Assembly: GCF_001281485.1 (NCBI RefSeq)
Contig: NZ_CP012669.1
Span: forward strand, 1-64,000
Length of the DNA: 64,000 nucleotides
Reading direction: 5' to 3'
DNA from: Altererythrobacter epoxidivorans
Lineage (GTDB): Bacteria > Pseudomonadota > Alphaproteobacteria > Sphingomonadales > Sphingomonadaceae
Both the position numbers and the translations under genes were made by a program. The notes under the pieces are model-generated. The model made no database searches. It saw nothing but the letters and a program-made list of their open reading frames with translations, and had not been told where the DNA came from. How positions within the stretch are numbered: position 1 is the stretch's first letter; each line of letters begins with the position of its first letter. Below are positions 60,790 through 64,000 of the stretch, one piece after another.

Positions 60790-62088
60790 TCAACCGATAT
60801 CGCGGAATCCACGCCTAGCCTTCCGTGCCATGTCGGCTTCCACTCCGGCAGTATTGCAGTGCTTGTTCCAGTTACTGACTGCGGCCCGGATCGTGTCGAT
60901 GATCGACCTGGTCTCAGCAGGTTTCAGGTCAGCAAACCGTCCGAATTCCAGCAAATCGTCGAGTTCGAAGTCGTCGGTCTTGCCAGCCAGAGACATCTGA
61001 TGCTCGTTGGTCCAATCCCCATTGGGATTGTAGGCGTAGACGACGTCGAAAGCGGGCGAAAGGCTCCAGCGACCCGAGCTATCCATGAGGAAGGCGATGT
61101 TCTTGGTGTGGTCGTCCTGGTTGCGAATGAAGACATTGAGCAGCGCGCGGCGCACCTGCTCCTTGATCGCTTCGCGGCCGAGACCGAGCATGCGGATGGT
61201 CTCGATTGCCTGCTCGTAGCTGTAGGCTCGAGCGAGGTTGAAATCGAAATGGCGCATTGCGCAAAGCGACTGCATGTGGAGCTTCTTGCCGTCAGGCGTG
61301 CGATCGAAGCGCTGGGTCATGAAATGTGCCCGCCCGCCTTCTTCGTGCAGACGAGAGCGAGCCATGTCGATGCCAGCCTCTCGGGCTAGCAGATAGCAGG
61401 CGTACTCAAGCCGGCCGAAGCCCATCGGGTCGGCAAGTTCCTTGTCGGCATTGCCCGACACGCCATCGAATTTGACCAGCCATTGCGTATAGCCGGGCCC
61501 TGCAGTCAGCTGCCCTGAATGGAATTCTCCGGTCGCCTCGTTCCAGGCGAGGACGGCCTTGGCCCGGGCGCCGCCGGCGGAGGTGCCGACGCGCAGGATC
61601 TCCTGGAGTGCGCGATGATCATCCTCTCCTTTGAGTACACCGGCCAATTCTTCACGCGCGGCAATGACCCTGTTGGCGAGCTCGACAAGCGGAGCGATAT
61701 CGACCGGCCGACCCTTTTCGCGGCGCTCGCCGGTGGCAGGTTCGAATTCGAGCGCGCCCATGCCTCTGCGGCCGGTGTAACAAAGGCGCTCGACCGGATC
61801 GAAGCTGTCGGCTGTGCGGCCCTGCTCGGCAAGCCAACGATTGATGAGGGCGTTGCCAAACTTGTCGGGCAGGCTGTCGGCCAGCATGCCCGGTAGCCCT
61901 TTGAAGGTCTCGTAATTCAGTGCGGGAAAGTCGTAGACGCCGCTTCGTAAGGGCATTGTGAGCGGGGCGACTTCGATACCGCTGCGGCTGAATTCCGGAG
62001 TGTATTCGAAAACCCCGACATCGCGATTCTCATCCCACAGGACGGCGCCGATCTGACGGCCCCAGAGATTGACTACCGCACGCGTCAT
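60790..62088 (-). CDS. hipA: HipA-family serine/threonine kinase toxin
   Basis: This is a 432-residue protein with the family order: N-terminal beta domain (MTRAVVNLWGRQIGAVLWDE), an activation/ATP loop RVGTSAGGARAKAVLAW, the kinase core QWLVKFDGVSG, the catalytic segment VFIRNQDDHTKNIAFLMD and SLSPAFDVVYAYN. HipA of E. coli phosphorylates glutamyl-tRNA synthetase and causes dormancy. Its start overlaps the hipB stop (ATGA-type, four bases). As part of the element it may stabilise it by addiction. Confidence 0.94.
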   Translation of the reverse strand: MTRAVVNLWGRQIGAVLWDENRDVGVFEYTPEFSRSGIEVAPLTMPLRSGVYDFPALNYETFKGLPGMLADSLPDKFGNALINRWLAEQGRTADSFDPVERLCYTGRRGMGALEFEPATGERREKGRPVDIAPLVELANRVIAAREELAGVLKGEDDHRALQEILRVGTSAGGARAKAVLAWNEATGEFHSGQLTAGPGYTQWLVKFDGVSGNADKELADPMGFGRLEYACYLLAREAGIDMARSRLHEEGGRAHFMTQRFDRTPDGKKLHMQSLCAMRHFDFNLARAYSYEQAIETIRMLGLGREAIKEQVRRALLNVFIRNQDDHTKNIAFLMDSSGRWSLSPAFDVVYAYNPNGDWTNEHQMSLAGKTDDFELDDLLEFGRFADLKPAETRSIIDTIRAAVSNWNKHCNTAGVEADMARKARRGFRDIG

Positions 62089-62444
62089 GGGGCCTCGTCA
62101 CCCCAGCTCCATTCCTCGCCAGCCTCACCTTCAGAAGACTTGCGCACCCTTTGCCGCGCCTTGCCGGTGTCGGACCGGGGATCGAGCGGGCTCAGCTTGG
62201 CGTCCGGCATGACATCCAGCAGGCGGTCTTCAATTTCAAGCGCACGCATGATCCTGGCAAGGCTATCGATGGTCCCGCCATTGCCGGCTTCCAGGCGGGC
62301 GAGCGTTGAACGCGAGATACCTGCCATTTCCGCAAGCTCGGCCTGCTTAAGATTGCGTGATATGCGATATGCTTCGATCTGCTTCCCGAGGTCGGATAGC
62401 AGCACCGAGAGAGGGCGCAGGTCTGGTGAATCATAATGGGGCAT
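62085..62444 (-). CDS. hipB: HipB-family antitoxin
   Basis: This is a 119-residue protein. A Cro/CI helix-turn-helix (IEAYRISRNLKQAELAEMAG, ISRSTLARLEAGNGGTID) covers residues about 15-75, followed by a variable polar tail with a basic-acidic end (EEWSWGDEAP) that should bind HipA. It overlaps hipA by four bases and stands before the operator region at 62445-62552, typical of an autoregulated hipBA operon. Confidence 0.92.
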   Translation of the reverse strand: MPHYDSPDLRPLSVLLSDLGKQIEAYRISRNLKQAELAEMAGISRSTLARLEAGNGGTIDSLARIMRALEIEDRLLDVMPDAKLSPLDPRSDTGKARQRVRKSSEGEAGEEWSWGDEAP

Positions 62445-62587
62445 TATCGAGACATTATCTCCGATATGGAGCTTTGTGTAGCGATGTTGCGTCTTTACAT
62501 GAAGGCACCTAATGTGTCAATATCGAGACGTAAATTGGCTTATCACCGATAATGCATCAAATTTGCGACTTTATGTAGGTCGGAGTG
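62445..62587. promoter_or_regulatory. hipBA operator/promoter region
   Basis: Two palindromes of one type lie here: TTATC-TCC-GATAT at 62455-62467 and TTATC-ACC-GATAA at 62540-62552. TATCGAGAC occurs as a direct repeat at 62445-62453 and 62521-62529. TATC/GATA half sites are those known for HipB operators, with different spacing. The region also carries the promoter of the small membrane protein. Confidence 0.6.
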
Positions 62588-62797
62588 ATGGAAATGGATG
62601 ACGAGAAAGAGCAGAACGACCAGACGGACTGGAAGGGTCTACGAGAGATCGACCGTGCCATCTCCGAAAATCGCCTCACCTCCTACTCTTGGAAGAAGTC
62701 CTGGGCCGACCCGTGGGGCAGGATCAAGCTCATCGCAATCTTCGTGGCGCTGGCTGCTTTTGTTGCGTTCGTAATCGTCAACGATGTGATCCTTTAA
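62588..62797 (+). CDS. Small single-helix membrane protein
   Basis: This is a 69-residue protein with an acidic N terminus (EMDDEKEQNDQTDW) and one C-terminal membrane helix (about 48-66, LIAIFVALAAFVAFVIVN). GGAG lies 2-8 bases upstream; ATG 62588 or 62594 may be used. It converges on traG with a four-base overlap. Function is unknown; small membrane partners of transfer proteins or toxin-like peptides are possible. Confidence 0.6.
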   Translation: MEMDDEKEQNDQTDWKGLREIDRAISENRLTSYSWKKSWADPWGRIKLIAIFVALAAFVAFVIVNDVIL

Positions 62798-64000
62798 GGG
62801 CGCCGCCACTCCTTTATTGCATCTGCCGCCTCCTCGCTCGCGCCTGTGGCGCCTTCTGTTTGGCCATCCAGATAGCCTCTAACTGATCCGATCCGCCCGC
62901 GACCTTGCCGACGCACCCGCTCGACTTCATCCGTGATGCCAGACCGATCCGGAGCATCGGGCATTGAGGGACCACCCGAAGAGCTCACGGCTCCTCTTGC
63001 GCGTACCTGCCCAGCACTTCCGATTCCGGGGCGGCTGACCGGAGCGAAGTCGGGGAGCGAAAGGTCGGCTTCGATGTCGTCCTGAAGCCGATCAGCATAG
63101 CTATCGACAAACCGTGATTGCAGCTGCTGACCCCGCGCGCTCATCTGGAACTCGATGTCATCGAAGCGCACCGGCCCGTAGTAGTCGCGATTGGCTTCGA
63201 TCTCGGCCATGCCCCATTCGCGATAGGCCTGGCTCAAGTTCAGCGTGCCTGCGACGCTGTTGGCCTCGTACCAGCTGGCCTGGTTCTCGAGGCGGCTGGC
63301 CATCTCTTCGGCCCGACGCGCCTCTCGCGTATAACTCTCTGCTTCGGTCAGCGATCGGCTGAGACCCGACGAGCTGGTCGATACCTGCGATACTGAGCTC
63401 GAGCTCGTCTCGCGCAAGAAACCTTCACGCGTGTTCGACCAGTTGCGACTGTCGGAAAGCTGGCGCAGCGTTCCCATGATCCTGCCGCGGTCTTCCGAGG
63501 CGATCCCGATATCGCTGTCCGTCCAGCTCTGATTTCGGCCTCCCCTGACGCCAAGTTGAGCAGTGCCAGGGCCTCTTTCGCCCTTGAGACCCAAAGAAGC
63601 ATCGCCATTGAGAAACCATGAAACCGTGATGTCATCAGACGCGCGCCGGGACAGGCCAAACTGCTGCTGGAGCGTCCTTGAGGCATTGTCGACTTCGCTG
63701 AATGCCGTGCCGATGCTGTCGTTCGTGCCGACGCCGCTGACCGTATCGGAGCTCTGACCCTGGCTGTAGGCGTTGCGAATCTCGCTGAACCGTGTGAGCG
63801 CGGAGCTCGTCGATTGCTGGGCGAGGTTGGCATAGGTCTCGCTCTGCGTCCGGCTCTGGCTCGCCATCGTTCCGAGGCGGCCGGTGAAGTCCTGCCCGAG
63901 CGTCGGTGTGAACGGATAGCTTGAATTCGGGACAGCAGCGAACTCGCCATCGGGGAAGCTGGTGGTCTGCGTGCCGCTATCGCTGAAACCACGGGTCTGT
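62794..64000 (-). CDS. traG: TraG-type conjugation protein, C-terminal part
   Basis: The reading frame is open to the right edge, so only the last 402 codons are present. The visible sequence is polar and serine/glutamine-rich: SARGQQLQSRFVDSYADRLQ, TREARRAEEMASRLENQASW and LNGDASLGLKGERGPGTAQL match the C-terminal, periplasmic region of F-type TraG, which stabilises mating pairs. The N-terminal membrane domain lies beyond 64000. It is the marker for an F-like mating system on the element. Confidence 0.8.
   Translation of the reverse strand, partial: QTRGFSDSGTQTTSFPDGEFAAVPNSSYPFTPTLGQDFTGRLGTMASQSRTQSETYANLAQQSTSSALTRFSEIRNAYSQGQSSDTVSGVGTNDSIGTAFSEVDNASRTLQQQFGLSRRASDDITVSWFLNGDASLGLKGERGPGTAQLGVRGGRNQSWTDSDIGIASEDRGRIMGTLRQLSDSRNWSNTREGFLRETSSSSVSQVSTSSSGLSRSLTEAESYTREARRAEEMASRLENQASWYEANSVAGTLNLSQAYREWGMAEIEANRDYYGPVRFDDIEFQMSARGQQLQSRFVDSYADRLQDDIEADLSLPDFAPVSRPGIGSAGQVRARGAVSSSGGPSMPDAPDRSGITDEVERVRRQGRGRIGSVRGYLDGQTEGATGASEEAADAIKEWRRP

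Larger units (their letters stand above)
19822..64000. mobile_element. Integrative and conjugative-type element inserted at tRNA-Leu (left end; right end beyond window)
   Basis: A tyrosine recombinase lies directly behind a tRNA gene. It is followed by a primase-like Toprim protein, MTase-helicase, ParB-like protein, ArdC, SSB, TraD coupling protein, MobF relaxase and TraG, interspersed with defence-type cargo. Gene style changes at the tRNA from housekeeping to mobile functions. I could not see a second copy of the tRNA 3' end in the window, so the right border is not defined. A full mating-pair apparatus beyond TraG is also outside the window, so self-transmissibility is inferred. Confidence 0.85.

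Noticed and set aside
19909..64000. A second tRNA-Leu 3' end (attR) inside the window
   Set aside because: Reading for TTCTGGGCACCA-like sequence after 19908 gave no convincing match; a computed search with 19882-19908 would be decisive.
20074..64000. Insertion sequences or transposase genes
   Set aside because: No transposase motifs or terminal-repeat-bounded genes were recognised; the only recombinase is the element integrase.

Overview
The window is high-GC alphaproteobacterial DNA. Gene content and protein style (ubiG, lysC with a TTG start, a PilZ-HTH fusion, a sphingomonad-type set of element genes) point to Sphingomonadales, probably an Erythrobacter-like genus. That assignment is inference from recalled families; no search was run.

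Region 1, about 1-19820, is ordinary chromosome: the end of a YebC regulator, ruvC, an ArsC/Spx-like reductase, a pnuC-nadR NAD-salvage pair, glpQ, a deaminase, an AmpG-like transporter, ubiG and lysC. These are followed by a PilZ-HTH regulator whose ribosome binding site sits in a perfect hairpin, a degenerate GGDEF protein, a nitronate monooxygenase, a MarR regulator beside a trimeric-autotransporter-like surface protein, purU, a PQQ dehydrogenase with C-terminal haem, an SPFH/NfeD pair and an NDUFA9-like reductase.

Region 2, from the tRNA-Leu(CAG) gene at 19822 to the right edge, is one large integrative and conjugative-type element. A tyrosine recombinase lies directly behind the tRNA. 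Element core genes follow: exported nuclease, lytic transglycosylase, primase-like Toprim protein, a 1415-residue methyltransferase plus strawberry-notch helicase, a ParB-like protein, ArdC, a DUF2493 protein, SSB, TraD, a MobF relaxase and, cut by the window end, TraG. Several core genes share a GA-rich leader and an ATCAGGAG ribosome binding site. No right-hand copy of the tRNA end was seen, so the element continues past 64000.

Two cargo blocks sit between the core genes. Cargo A (30526-40292) has an XRE/ImmA pair with a perfect 17-base operator, a divergent pair of unknown genes, a tight four-gene operon of two DprA-like and two phosphoribosyltransferase-like proteins (one fused to a HAD domain lacking its nucleophile), a gene broken by one amber codon, a helical protein and a trypsin-like protease. 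The operon looks like an enlarged relative of ShosTA, a known DprA/phosphoribosyltransferase toxin-antitoxin and anti-phage system. Cargo B (51572-62587) has an S24 repressor, then a MORC-like GHKL ATPase, HNH nuclease, SNF2 helicase, EcoRII-N domain protein and a protein with RNA-polymerase-alpha-CTD-like and sigma-region-4-like segments, closed by a convergent vsr-dcm pair. A hipBA toxin-antitoxin module follows. Cargo B fits the MutL/MORC-containing restriction systems predicted by comparative genomics, but the alpha-CTD-like protein and its C-terminal tail shared with the EcoRII-N protein are, to my knowledge, undescribed.
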